55,101 nt of DNA from Amanita rubescens. Lineage: Eukaryota > Basidiomycota > Agaricomycetes > Agaricales > Amanitaceae. The notes under the pieces are model-generated. The model had not been told where the DNA came from, did not search any database, and was given only the letters and a program-made list of their open reading frames with translations. The translations under genes and the position numbers were made by a program. Below are positions 42,461 through 53,294 of this stretch, in pieces; the stretch's first letter is position 1, and every line of letters starts with the position of its first letter. The stretch lies in the NCBI GenBank assembly GCA_015039365.1, contig WION01000352.1, forward strand, positions 1 to 55,101, given 5' to 3'.

Positions 42461-44449
42461 ATGCCAGCGATGCTGCATCTCGGCGATTCTCTTGCATCCG
42501 ACTTGGGCAATGCGCCGAATCTGGGACCTACGATGGGAGCGACGTATCTCGGAGCTATGGGAGCGGCAGTGTACGTATGTTTGATGCGTCTCCTATGCCA
42601 GATCGCAGGTGTCGTCGTCCATTGATTACTGGTTCTGACTTTTTTATGCAGACTTTACGGGTGTACCAATGTTCAGACGTATCTATATCTCAAGAGTTAT
42701 CCAGACGATCGGTTGTTCCAGAAACGCGCTGTGAGTGAGCCTGCTGATGGCACGAGCAAGTAGGGCATGCTCATTCGTTTCGTCGCTCGTCAAGGTTGCA
42801 GTTCTTTGGTGAGTGTCCCGTCCGTTTTCCACACCATTCGAATGGGAACTGGATAACGACGATGACTCGAATTTCGTAGGTTATTGGACACGTTGCATAT
42901 GGCCTTGACGATCATTCGAAGTATGGCACTATCTAATCGATTCGGTCGGGAACTATGCGGCTCTCCTCGATATAACTTGGTACGTTTCGGTTCGTACCCC
43001 TTGACCTGTTGTCGCAATACTTTTTTTATAGGTCGTACAAGGTGAACCTATTGTGCATACATAGCCAGAACCGTCCTAACATCTTCGTCTCATGCGTTGC
43101 TAGTTGCAAATTCTAGTCAGCGTACGTACGCCTTATGTTCCAGTATCGAAGTGTGTTAATTGGTATTGACTCGGTTAGATCCTCCTCATCGCTGCTATAC
43201 AATTGTACGTCTTTCCGACTGCACTTTTGGTTTCTTGATATTTGACGGGTTAATGTACCGCTAGCGCTTACGCGGTGCGATTGTGGAAACGTGAGTACCC
43301 TTCGCTGGATCTTCTGTTCGTTGGGTTGTGGCTAAAAGTTGTTGTTTGCAGTCGGCTCGAGCTATACCAGAATTTGGGCGTGGGCCTTGGTGCGTGATAC
43401 CGAGAGCGACTTGCCAGTTTTTTCCGACGGAATTTACAATAGACCCTCATTCTCTTGATTGGGTATTGTGCGTCGTTTTTCTGTCACTTTCGACGATTCT
43501 AATCCTTTATCCGCTTAGCTGCTGTTACTGGTACGCCGAACGACTACACATCTTTGTATATGCTTTACCGTTTCGTTTGAATTAGCCTTTCTCATCAAGA
43601 TGTGAGTAGAGCATTGGGAGCGCATTCCCTGAGGTGAACTCCTCCACAGGTACAGGGTTTCCACGTTTTTTCAACTGAGCCAGCTCCGCGTACGTTACCT
43701 GTTTTCATCCCCGCCACAGATGTCTCTGATCTCGTCGCTTGCAATAGTGGGAAATTCTAGTTTCTTTCGCAATGTCAACCCTCAACGATTTTGTTCTTTC
43801 CGCCGGAATTTGCCATTTACTTTCTCTTCGGCAGACAACGTTTGCGCAGTAAGTTCATAACTTGTACATACCTTTTGGTAGTCCGCTAAAGTTCGGTGAT
43901 TTCAACGCAGGACGAAATCGATGATATGGGTCATCATGTGTTACGCTGTCATTTCTGGAATGATAACAAGGTACGTAAAGGCATATCATATATGTATCAC
44001 ATCCCGACACCAGTTTTTAGTATTTGTTCATTAGCGTCTTTAATTACAGTAAGTATATGATAACTAACTTTTCTCCTACCGAAACTGAGGTGGCGAAAGT
44101 GCGCCCTCATGCCGCACAATCTTATATTCCAGAGCATCGAGTTCTTGCTCCCGAAACGTGAGGTTTATCCTCTTTATGTCATGGCACGTTACTAATACCC
44201 TTTTTAGTCTATTTCAATAGTTACCTGGCCATGTTAGTGTTCGATCGCGTTCTATACCGAGTTTCTCTTGATTTTCTTTTAGGTTGAACGCCAGAAGGGG
44301 AGGAAGAAATTATGCAACACCTGTCCCTTCGGCGGTGAGTACGTTCCTTTCCATAGCACGGTGAGGCTTATGATACCAATGCTTAGAATATGATGCGATT
44401 GGGTGACGCGGAATTGAGGCATCGGACGAGTCATAATTCCCAGAAGTAA
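42461..44449 (+). pseudogene. DUF6534-type membrane protein, copy I, probable one-base frameshift
   Basis: Closest to copy H. Starts MPAMLHLGDSLASDLGN at 42461; GPTMGATYLGAMGAAV, YGCTNVQTYLYLKSYPDD and the small exon VAVLW follow. The next exon reads DTLHMALTII and then has one extra base near 42914-42920 before EVWHYLIDSVG, so the frame breaks. All later exons are well preserved: 10-nt exon, ILLIAAIQ (GT donor here, unlike H), TLILLIGY, MSTLNDFVLSAGICHLLSL, TKSMIWVIMCYAVISGMIT, MPHNLIFQSIEFLL, YFNSYLAM, LNARRGGRNYA and the tail ending HNSQK at 44449. The damage is either very recent, a polymorphism or a sequence error. Confidence 0.7.
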
Positions 44450-45190
44450 ATTAGTCAGACCGGTAGTCGAGTCCGGGATTCCATCGTTAAGCCATGACGT
44501 CGGTGTGTTTTACCCTTGCCTTCTGACATGTGCTGATTTGGCTCGCAGGGTTGAACGTAGTGGTTGCCACATGGAGAAAAAGTGACAGGTTTTATGAAAA
44601 CAGATGATCGGAGCTTTCTATATGGGAAGTGGACAATGATTGTTATCAACTATTTAAACTTGAGATTACTTTGATCATCTAATATGTAATACAAATATTC
44701 AAACTGGCTGATTATTTTTAGGTCAATTGAATTTTCTCTGCCCGAGAAGCCCGACGATGGCTGAATTGAACGCTCTTTGACGTGAGCTAATGTCAACTAT
44801 ATTTTACCAACGCCCAATTGAAACTAAGTATGGAACATACATGTATCTAGGGTCTTCAAGAGCCGAAACCCGAACTGGTATTCGGGCGGCAGTCACACGG
44901 AGGCAATGGAACTTCTAGCAGTGTGAGATCCTCCAGTCACCAAAAGCTGCGCGCGCAAGAGATGTCAAAGCACGTTCTAAATATTCGTCAGTTTGTGTGG
45001 AATTGTCCGCGAAACAATAGACCTTGGTTTAAGTTTAGACCGCCGATAGAGCATCATCAATGGGTGCTGTCCTGAGCGGAAACTAAAACGGGATTGAATG
45101 ACATTTGATAGATAAATGGCTATGCACCCACCGACAGTCCTGAAAAGCCGCCAGCGCCCATTACATAATCTCAAAGCGGCTTCGTTAACC
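44450..45190. other. Intergenic, copy I to F-box pseudogene
   Basis: No gene. Holds one copy of the 0.2-kb dispersed repeat (44710-44955). Confidence 0.5.
44710..44955 (+). repeat. Dispersed repeat, copy 1 of 3
   Basis: Blocks such as TCAATTGAATTTTCTCTGCC, CCAACGCCCAATTGAA, GTATCTAGGGTCTTCAAGAG and GCAGTGTGAGATCCTCC recur at 53295-53455 (same orientation, partial) and, inverted, at 54490-54700. It is likely a short non-autonomous element or solo terminal repeat. Confidence 0.75.
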
Positions 45191-46612
45191 ATGACACTGA
45201 CCATCTTCGACCTTCCCGCTGAAGTTCTGGGCGAAATTCTGACTCAAAGCGACAATCCAGCCGCATTGGAAGCCTGCAAAACGTTCGCATTCACCGCGTT
45301 CTCTCACGCGTCCCTTTGGACGACCGTGTTCCTCACTCCTCGTCAATTCACGACGGACGGACCCGAGATTCTTCGTGCAAGGCTTTCGCGAACGAGGGGA
45401 GGATTGCTCAACGTGTGCATCCACCTTACAAAGCCCACTGTAGGAATTTTCTGCTCTATGCAAAAGTTTTAGCGGAGCATAACGCCCAAATCCGCCGTTT
45501 CAAGTTGACTGCGCATACGGCTATGATGGCGGGCGCTATCATCCACGATGTCTTCTTGAACGCGGAGCCAATCCAGGCTCTTGAGATACTTGGTGTTTTG
45601 TCAGAGTGCGAGTCGAGCGACCCGCTTGACGCTATCTGGCCAAGGCTGGATTTGGTGTTGGCAGACGCGGATACCAAGTTTCCCAACTTGCGAAAACTCC
45701 ATATGAATAGCTTTTACGACTCCGTACCCATGTTACCCCTCTCTGCGTCCCTTTCTTTCATGACGACGCTCATCCTTGACGGATCACTCGAGAAAGTCAT
45801 TTCCTCTCCCCCCTCTTATTGCGGCGCTTCTCCATTGCACGCCGCAGCTGGAGTCCCTGTGGATGAAGCATCATTATTGGGAGAACTTGAAAGATGTGAG
45901 TGATTGGGGCGCAGTCAAAGGACGGTCGGGAATTTCGCCAAACATTCAACTGCCGAAACTGAAACATTTGGCGGTATCGGTGCCTGGAACAGCATGCGAC
46001 TTGATTGGATGTATAACGGCGCCTGCGCTGGAGGATTTGCATTTGGATGGCTCGCGTGGGCCGACCTATGGGGACTCGCCGGAGCGGCCTGACTTTGAAT
46101 GGAGCGAATGGGTAGTGAGATCGTTACACAACGCGTTGAAACTGTTTGCGTTGAGGTGTCAGAATGTGCGGCGGTTCGCTGTCACTCGGACATACCTGTC
46201 ACAAGCTGGGTGGGAATGGATTTTATTTGGAGAGGACGGGAGCGGGCCGCCATTCCCGATGCTGGAGTCCATTTCGTTGCACGGGATGTTCGGGTATGTG
46301 CACGGAACGTGGAATGGGTTTGATGACCAGTTGTTGGAAAAGTTTGCTCGTGATCCGAAGATTCCGCTTAAGAGGTTTGTTTTTCTGAACTGCAAGTTTC
46401 CGTTGAAGGCATCAGTTTTGGCGGGGGCGTTTCGAGCGAGTGGTGCAAAGGAGCTGGAATGCGATATGTATGTGCCTCAGTGGGAGGATGAGGGGGAGCA
46501 GTTGGAAGAGCTGGGTGTGTCTCTGACGCGATGGCATCCGTCGGCGGTGGTTGAGAATAAATGGTGGACCCATGGGCATAGTGTTGATGTGACTGACGAC
46601 GAAGTGTATTAG
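45191..46612 (+). pseudogene. F-box/LRR-like gene with two frameshifts
   Basis: MTLTIFDLPAEVLGEILTQS at 45191 is an F-box-like start. The coding frame runs to ILRARLSRTRGG, LLNVCIHLTKP; near 45440 one base shift moves it to RNFLLYAKVLAEHNAQIRRF. Near 45795-45815, at a run of C, a second shift moves it to FPLPPLIAALLHCTPQLESL. From there one frame runs to 46612 with leucine-rich spacing (LPKLKHLAVSVPG; APALEDLHLDGS; FPMLESISLHGMFG; LKRFVFLNCKFPL). With both shifts ignored the product would be a normal-length (about 470 residues) F-box protein. No GT-AG intron explains the shifts without removing conserved residues. A degraded partial relative lies at 14050-14416. Confidence 0.7.
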
Positions 46613-47460
46613 AAAAGGCGATGATCGAGCTAATGGAAGAAAATGGATTTTGTACGCTACATCGCGCGTCCCTCAGCGGGTGTTGGGCTTGGAGAAAATT
46701 AGCCAAGCCGTATCGGAATGGACCAAATTGCCAACCCTCCCTGAGCCTCAGCGTCCCTCCCGCCAAATCGCAACCGTTCGTCCTGATCCAATGTCCTGGA
46801 TTGCAGAACGCATTGTCAAAGGAACCGGTGGATGTTTGGTTATCGCAGAAATTATGCGAAGGAGGTTGAATACTCATCGTGACTAACAGTTCTTGCATTC
46901 CATGTACTAAGTATATGCGCACTTTCTGTTAAATGGATGTAGTACGGACTTGTAGAATTTTGGTTGGCATACAAACACTGCCAAATAAACCTGTGTGGCA
47001 CGTGCGGGCGCTCCGGTCTGTCTAACTCCTATTGCTATCATGACAGACCAAGTTGCTCGTCTCCCCTGGAATTTCCACCTCTACAGTACCATGAGTTCCA
47101 CAGCCTACCAGGTGGCTTCGAATATCAACATGAAATCTCAGAAGAATCCAACTCGGCTGCTTTTGACATAGGGGTTGATGCCAGAGACCTTCAGCGTTGT
47201 GTGATATGTGGCAATGAAGCAAGACGGATGCCGCCACATCCGCTGGCAGGTGTACAACGGGTACATATTATAGACAAAACTGAAGGTATATTGGTAAGAG
47301 ATTGTTTTATGTTGTTATTTGAACAATAGTCAATTCTGCGTAGTGGAACTTCCTGAAAGACATAGGTTTTTGTTCCTTCTTTTGCTAAAAGTGTAGAGCA
47401 TGAGCCACGAAATGGCATAAGTCTATGTGATTCACATCACAGTGACTTTAATGCTTATGC
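46613..47460. other. Uncharacterised stretch with short open frames
   Basis: The + frame 46650-46886 (VLGLEKISQAVSEWTKLP; WIAERIVKGTGGCLVIAEIM) and the frame 46964-47329 with cysteines (NLCGTCGRSGL; RCVICGNEARRMPPH) look somewhat protein-like, but no start, splice or domain could be established. They may be decayed exons. Confidence 0.3.
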
Positions 47461-48120
47461 CTTTTTCATACGATGGGTTCCCTCAGTGAGCCTCAATTCC
47501 AAAGTGATTGACAGTCTTCTTACTATCAATAGCACCGTGTCTTTGTATTCATAAACTTCTCCCAGGAAAAATTCCTGGAGGAATATCATGGGAAAACAAT
47601 AGTGCTTGATCCAAACCATGACCACAGCCCTTTCCCTGCTCCATTCCTGATCCAGGAGATGCGTTCAAGGGGGTTAACCCTTGGTGCACTGACAGACCAA
47701 TCCCCCAACCACTATCTCTCACTTATGCTGATGACAGTGGTGGTGGTGGAATGTCAGGTCCTTTTTTCAGAGGTGCAAGTGATACTGGGGCTGCTCTTGG
47801 TGGGAGCAGTGGCATAACTCAGGCTGGACATGGTTGGAAATGATGGAGTGGTGAGTTCTGGTAATGGCGGACCCCCTGGGCCACCTGAAGGAATGAACCA
47901 GCAATATCTTGTCCTCAGCAATCCTTTTCAGGATCCAGAACTGCTTGAATCCATGCGTTGTCAGTGGCAACAGCTCCCAAATTGGAAATCTGCAACAGTG
48001 GAAGGGTTGACCTGGCAAGGGACAGCAGAAGAGAATGTGAAGAAGTACATCAATCTTGTTGGTGTTAGTACTCCCTAACTTAAGAGAAACTGTATTGTAC
48101 AAGTCAACTCAAGTTGAAAT
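47461..48120. other. CpG-depleted block, probable transposable-element relic
   Basis: I count about five CpG dinucleotides in 660 bp, far fewer than in surrounding DNA. TG and CA are common. Short frames carry low-complexity peptides (DDSGGGGMSGPFFRGASDTG) interrupted by stops. This fits old, once-methylated repeat DNA. No terminal repeats or polymerase motifs were seen. Confidence 0.4.
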
Positions 48121-49287
48121 TTTACTAGTAGTAACCAATCATGGAACAGATGGTCAACACAGCGTGGCGTGAGCTTCTCTCCAAGCTGCGATGGAATGGG
48201 CAGTAGTAAGATGGAGGCTCAGGAAAAGGCTGCCACCTCTGCCTTAACACATCTTATACGAGCGGCTTGCATCGTACTGGGTGAACGGCGATCCAATATT
48301 CGAACAGACAGCCCTGGTTTATGCACATAGTTTTTGTAAATTGATCAGTATGTTATCGCAGTCGTTTGTAAACGAGGTGGAACCGTAGTCACCACTCCTC
48401 GAGTGCCATCGTTTGTTGCTTTCGCCAGTCCCTTGTTGGAGATCCTTCAATTTCATTCGAAACATGGCTCTTGAGCCGGACATACGAACGCGAGCACGAA
48501 AACTGATCAATCAGAATCGGTTCAGAAAATGGCACGTTTGGGTAGGTGGGGCCTAACCTCGACCAATGATGAGTTCCGGGTCCTGTTGTGCACAAAGAAA
48601 AGAGCTCACTGATTCACGGCCTTCGTGGACGCTTCTAATTCAACGTGCTGTCGTGGTAGGCGAGTGCGACGTTGCCAGTGAACGGGCGTTCAATGTTCGG
48701 AACTAACTTAGACTCCGAGTCAAACTGTGAGCACAGCCTGCAAGCCAGTTCTTGTTAGTGAAGAATGCGCCCACTTTGAATAAGCCACGTAGTAGTAGAC
48801 GAGAAGCAGCACAGCCACCCGTCAACCATCTAGATCTAGATCCCGGTGCGGAGTCCGAACTGTTCACGTTCAACGCTTTGCGCGCCTAATCATCACGTTT
48901 TGGGAGGCAACTGTAATCTTTCTTTCTATCGCGCCCGCGTCGAAAGTGGAAAGGGTCGGAATAGAACTTCCCACTGTGGACGTCGCGAGACTCCATCGCA
49001 ACATCAATTGGAAGGCGAGCGCGCTTATGTCGCGTTTGGACCCAACAACCCAACGGCAACGGCTGTCCACTCGAATTCTCGAGCAAAAAAGGTTGGAGTT
49101 ACTTCGACGACAAACTGCGTGCCGCTCGCGGTAACAAGACGAATCAGATCCTTAGGAGTCCGTGCCAGGCAAACGTGCCGTTGGCCTTGGGAGAGATGAC
49201 ATAATGATATGATGATCACGACCTAGCGATGGTGTTATTGTCTGGTTCCTAAAAACCTGGACGACAATACAGGACGACCCGAATCGG
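48121..49287. other. Intergenic before the ABCG pseudogene
   Basis: No gene. Contains the left arm (48921-48948) of an inverted repeat whose right arm is at 50844-50871. Confidence 0.4.
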
Positions 49288-50871
49288 TCATTGCTCGATG
49301 CTCATATCCCTCGGCAACCTCAGCAGGGCACTGTACACCACAGTCTCATAGACGGTAAGAGTCCTCATCAGGGTATCTTCCTGGTCAACAAAGCCAGCAA
49401 CCGCATTGAACTCGTGATCCGGAACATCACGACCGTTCGCGAGTATCGTCCCGCTCACAGTCCCCGCTCGCTCTTCCTAGCCAGCATGTCGAGTAACGTC
49501 CACTTTCCGGCTCCGGAAGCGCCCATGATGGCCACAACCTGTCCAGGTTTGACGGAACCGGAGACATCGCTGAGGATTGTTCGTGAACCGAGGTTGTACG
49601 TAACGCCGGAAAAGTGGAGCGACGTGATCCGTCATGAGCTTCGCAACTTCATTCTCAGGTAACCGGATTTGGCCAAACCACTTTTGCTCGCACGACCGGC
49701 GTACCACAATACTGTTTTTCGCGCTTATTAATGGTGTTTGGGAGAAGCGCGAAATCACTCACGCAAGAAGGTAAGAATGACGAATAAACCCGCGCTAGCA
49801 ACCATTTGGTATTGTCGGGTTTCTTGGGTCGCTAGAGGACGATTTAGGATAGTATGGAAGGGATAGAACTGACATGCATACCACGTAACCAGGTACTTGG
49901 GAATAATGCAAACATTCACCACCTTCGCATTGAAGAGTGATATACGAGTCCCCGAAAATGCTGTGATCAGCTCGTTTCATGGCCGGTTCTTCAAACCGAC
50001 ATCCTTGGCCAATGTAAGACGTCGAGTTCGACTCGTATCCAACCTTCGCCTTGGATCGCATTGATCTAGCGCGCAGTAAAAAGATTCCATCGGCACCGGG
50101 AAGCATATCTAGGATCTGGCGATCTGGCGCGCGTGTGAGCTAATAATTTTCGATGCGGGTCTTGACGCAACTCACTCGTGACGTTGCACATTTGGTGGTT
50201 ATTGAACACGGTCTCGCCGCTTGTAACAAGTCATGTTGGTGGTGCCGTTTGGTTAGTTGATGGTATACCGCCCGAGAGAGGGAAACCTCTGCGTTCTGGC
50301 AGACTTGTCGTGTATGAGTCCATATGTCACTCGGCCTTGAGCAGTAGTAGACGCACCGTTACAGTTGATACCACCCCATCCTTGTTACATTGACACGACT
50401 TTCCGTCTTCTCGTAGTCGACGGGTTGTCCATCGGCCAATGAGTCACACTCTGTAGACGCTCAGCGCTTCAATATACCTCTTGTGAGCGTGGACGTGTCG
50501 GTGGTGCAGTAGGTTGGAAGGTCTGCGAGGGATAGCTGGTTCGAGTCGGTGGTAGGGGGTGTTGGGTCCGAGTCCGCCCGAGTCGAGGTTACGTCTACGA
50601 GTGAATTGGCGGAAGTGAGCGATTCCCAATGAAGTCCTATTTCCGTCGTCATCGTTGTTGCCGGTCCTAACTGATGAGGCGCTCCTTAGCCCTCGTCAGC
50701 TTTTCCACCGTTCCCTCGCCTGCTCTTCTCATCCTCGCCCGCGCTGCACCTTTTCCATTTCTCTCTTTTCCACATGTCGTTCACAGCAACGTGGAGAGAC
50801 ATCCTGTCCATCCACTGAGTCCTAGTGCCAGCAAGGGAGTATTCGCTTTCGACGCGGGCGCGATCGAAAGA
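48921..50871. repeat. Inverted repeat arms flanking the ABCG pseudogene
   Basis: The 28-nt arm at 48921-48948 (core ATCGCGCCCGCGTCGAAAG) matches the reverse complement of 50844-50871 with two differences. The arms are 1.9 kb apart and enclose the ABCG relic. Longer similarity outside the core was not seen. Confidence 0.5.
49288..50420 (-). pseudogene. ABCG (ADP1-like) transporter relic
   Basis: Read on the - strand from about 50420. An EGF-like piece comes first (KDGWGGINCNG), then FNNHQMCNVT near 50220 after a frameshift, then YESNSTSYIGQGCRFEEPAM and YITLQCEGGECLHYSQVPGY (49990-49880), then SGVTYNLGSRTILSDVSG, KPGQVVAIMGASGAGKWTLL with Walker A at 49523-49497, and RTLTVYETVVYSALLRLPRD ending in a stop at 49288. 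This is the order of the luminal EGF-rich part followed by the nucleotide-binding domain in ADP1-type ABCG transporters. Walker A has Trp in place of the Ser, a base is lost just after RKSERG, other frameshifts and deletions are present, and the signature motif and membrane domain are absent. It is a clear pseudogene. Confidence 0.75.
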
Positions 50872-51004
50872 GACGTGTAGGCCACAACGAGTCAGTCTGT
50901 GTCCAGACGGAAATGGGCCGGTGAGGATTCGGCCAAGCCGGAGAGGTCCAAGCGTACCTGGTTTATACGTCAAAAACAAGCATGGATTCGGGGATGGGTT
51001 AGGC
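50421..51004. other. Intergenic after the ABCG relic
   Basis: - strand frames (50461-50652, 50686-51096) are open but have no recognisable domain. Contains the right arm of the inverted repeat. Confidence 0.35.
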
Positions 51005-51558
51005 ATGAGCACGAGGGCGACGATGATGGTAGCTGCAGGAGTTCTATTTGTTCGAGCTTGCGAAGTCGCGCCGTTGTCTTTCCTCGGAATAAGCACTGAG
51101 TATCATGGTGAGAGACAAACCCCATTCCCAGTGAATGACTGACATTTCGGCAACAGCAACAACCTAGGAAGGTATGTGAGTGAAAGACGCGCCATCTAGT
51201 ACAAGAGTCTTACACCCACGCTCAGCCTAAATGGACGGAAGAAATCCATCTGAAAGAAAAAGTGGAGGAGGGATTGGGACTTGATACCGGCATCACCTCA
51301 ATCAATGTCATGCTGGCAGAAGTACATGGAAGCCGATATGTATTTTCGGGATTCAACCGGAAGTTGTGGCCGGAACTCCAGTACTTCTTCTGGAACAGCA
51401 TAACGGAGTCATGCGATCGCATTACAAATCCTTTGGGTAAAGACAAAATCATCGAGCAGATCAAGAACGACATTAAGAAGGTCACGGTTGAGGAGTATGA
51501 CGAGAGAGGAGATGTAGAGGATGATGATGGGTCCACTGAGCTTGCGGAGCGAGGTTGA
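51005..51558 (+). CDS. Hypothetical protein, possibly secreted
   Basis: Not recognised. A possible first exon from the ATG at 51005 encodes a hydrophobic start (MSTRATMMVAAGVLFVRACE) that could be a signal peptide, ending at a GTGAGA donor near 51107. A strong open block, about 51225-51558, encodes KWTEEIHLKEKVEEGLGLDT, ITSINVMLAEVHGSRYVFSG, ELQYFFWNSITESCDRI and an acidic lysine-rich C-terminus (GDVEDDDGSTELAERG). The intervening splices (possibly with a 4-nt exon GAAG) could not be made to agree in frame. The second block reads like a real, fairly conserved protein end. Confidence 0.35.
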
Positions 51559-51883
51559 GGTCACTAATATGACGACGCCGCGTGATACTCTCCGGTTGGA
51601 TGTACTCGATATGAGAACGATTGTATTATTAATGGCTGCTTGTAGCCGTGTAGTTCTGAGCGTTTTACGCAACATTGGCGGCGCGCGCGTAATAAGCCAA
51701 AGCGAATGCGTCCGACTTGCACATCGCAACTCAGGTTCACAACTCAAAAAATGCGAAACGAACAGTTGTATAGCATGATACACTCCTAATAGTAAAACAA
51801 TGAACATCTAATCTAGTAAACTATACGGAATGCTCGAGCGCAGGCTCGAGTACTAACAACTGCCAACATTGGTTACCAATGTT

Positions 51884-53100
51884 TTAGACTCCAGTACCGG
51901 AACCACCGGGACCACGCCCGTATGGTTGAAAACGATTAGCTCCACGACCACGGCCACTACCACCACGCGAAGGAGGACGCGGAGGCAAACCTGCAGATGG
52001 CGGAGGCAAAGTTCCTTGCATGTGCGGTGGTAGAGGCAAGTGAGAAGGTGGCGGAGGCAAAGTTCCTTGCATGTGCGGTGGTAGAGGCAAGTGAGAAGGT
52101 GGCGGAGGCAAACTTCCTTGATTATACATGTGCGGTGGTGGAGGCAAGTGAGGAGGTGGCGGAGGCAAACTGCCTTGAGGATATTGATGCATCATCTGCG
52201 GTGGTGGAGGGAAACCTTGCTGCGCGTGGAGAGGATTTGCAGGCAAGCCAGGAGGTGGTGGGGGCAAGGTCGACTGTCTAACGGGGGCATACTGGTGCTG
52301 TTGGGAACCATATGCGGGCATGGTACTCTGTCTTAAAGGGGGCGGTCGCTGAGGCAAGTGGGAGGGTGGCATTCCGGCGGGTCCAGAAAAGGGTTGGGGA
52401 GGCGGTCCGGACGTGGAAGGCCCCTGTCCCCAGTGCATGGGTTGAAGAACTTGTGGGCTGTAGCCTGGGTTATGGGGAGCTGGAGGTGGATCTTGCCGGT
52501 TCTGTACCTCGTCCCTATTCGCACGAACCAAAGCCCTGTAACCTTGCGGAGTCTGTTGCATGCCGCCGCTCCCCTGCTGAAACGCGTGCTCTGGTATGTA
52601 CCTGGGCCCGCCGGCAACTTCTAAGTGTGAGGTGGCCCTTTGGCCCGTGAAACCATAGTCCCCTGCTGGGTAGTTCGTCGTCCTGGTGGAAGACATTGGA
52701 GTGACGGCAAGATTATCACCGCTTTGGCCGTGAACCACCACCGGATGCGAGATGCCCCAATGGCCCGAAGATGGGTTCCGATCGAACCGGTCGGGCTGGT
52801 AAGTTCGTGAATTCTAGGTCATGTCAACTTGAAGGAAAAACTAACAGTGGCATAATGTCCCAGCTCCGCGCTGCCAATCTCTCCTCTATGTTGGGGATTT
52901 AAACCTAAACCAATCGACGGGTTACTACTACTACCGCCACTCTGGCCACTGGTGCGAGATTGCGGCGTATGCCCCTGTTGATCAGGAGACCCGTTGTCGC
53001 TAATTTCACCTTCTTCTGGTGATGAATTCGGATATACAGGGACACCGGCAACGTAAGAGCTAAGGAGAAGAGCGATGGCGATAGCAAGAGAGAAACGCAT
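51884..53100 (-). CDS. Secreted proline-rich protein with RG-rich tail
   Basis: Two exons on the - strand: 53100-52846 and 52795-51884, with a 50-bp intron (GTTAGT to CCAG), in frame, 388 residues. Residues 1-19 are a signal peptide (MRFSLAIAIALLLSSYVAG). Residues 25-80 are Ser/Gly/Asp-rich. The second exon is rich in Pro, Gln and Gly and has tandem 17-residue units (QGTLPPPPSHLPLPPHM, two exact at DNA level, plus diverged ones with PPHMYNQGSLPPPPSHLPL). The C-terminus is GSGRGRGANRF, PYGRGPGGSG. The whole protein is likely disordered. Secreted proline-rich repeat proteins often act in cell walls or at surfaces; an RG tail is more usual in RNA-binding proteins, so the combination is odd. The start is supported by the signal peptide and the TATA box. 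Confidence 0.75.
51995..52185 (-). repeat. 51-bp coding minisatellite in the proline-rich gene
   Basis: Two exact 51-bp units (about 52010-52111) and one or two diverged units toward 52185 encode the 17-residue motif QGTLPPPPSHLPLPPHM. Unit length is a multiple of three, so copy number can change without breaking the frame. Confidence 0.75.
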
Positions 53101-53184
53101 ATTCAAAAAAGACCGGCTTTCTGAGATGGAGAAGTTTTGAAGAGACCAGCTCTGTGGGGAAGAAGGTTCTGCTTTCAATGGCGT

Positions 53185-53192
53185 CTTTTATA
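53185..53192 (-). promoter_or_regulatory. TATA box of the proline-rich gene
   Basis: TATAAAAG on the - strand, about 85 bp before the ATG at 53100. This places transcription start near 53155. Confidence 0.6.
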
Positions 53193-53294
53193 GAAGGAAT
53201 ACACGGCCCATGGCAGGGTCACTAACCATAAACTCCTGTTTCACCTGCCAACGTGAGTATTGGTGTCAGCTGTGCGAAATTGACTGAAAGGAGC

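Noticed and set aside
46368..46922. 184-residue - strand open frame
   Set aside because: It is antisense to the F-box coding region for much of its length and has no domain or splice context.
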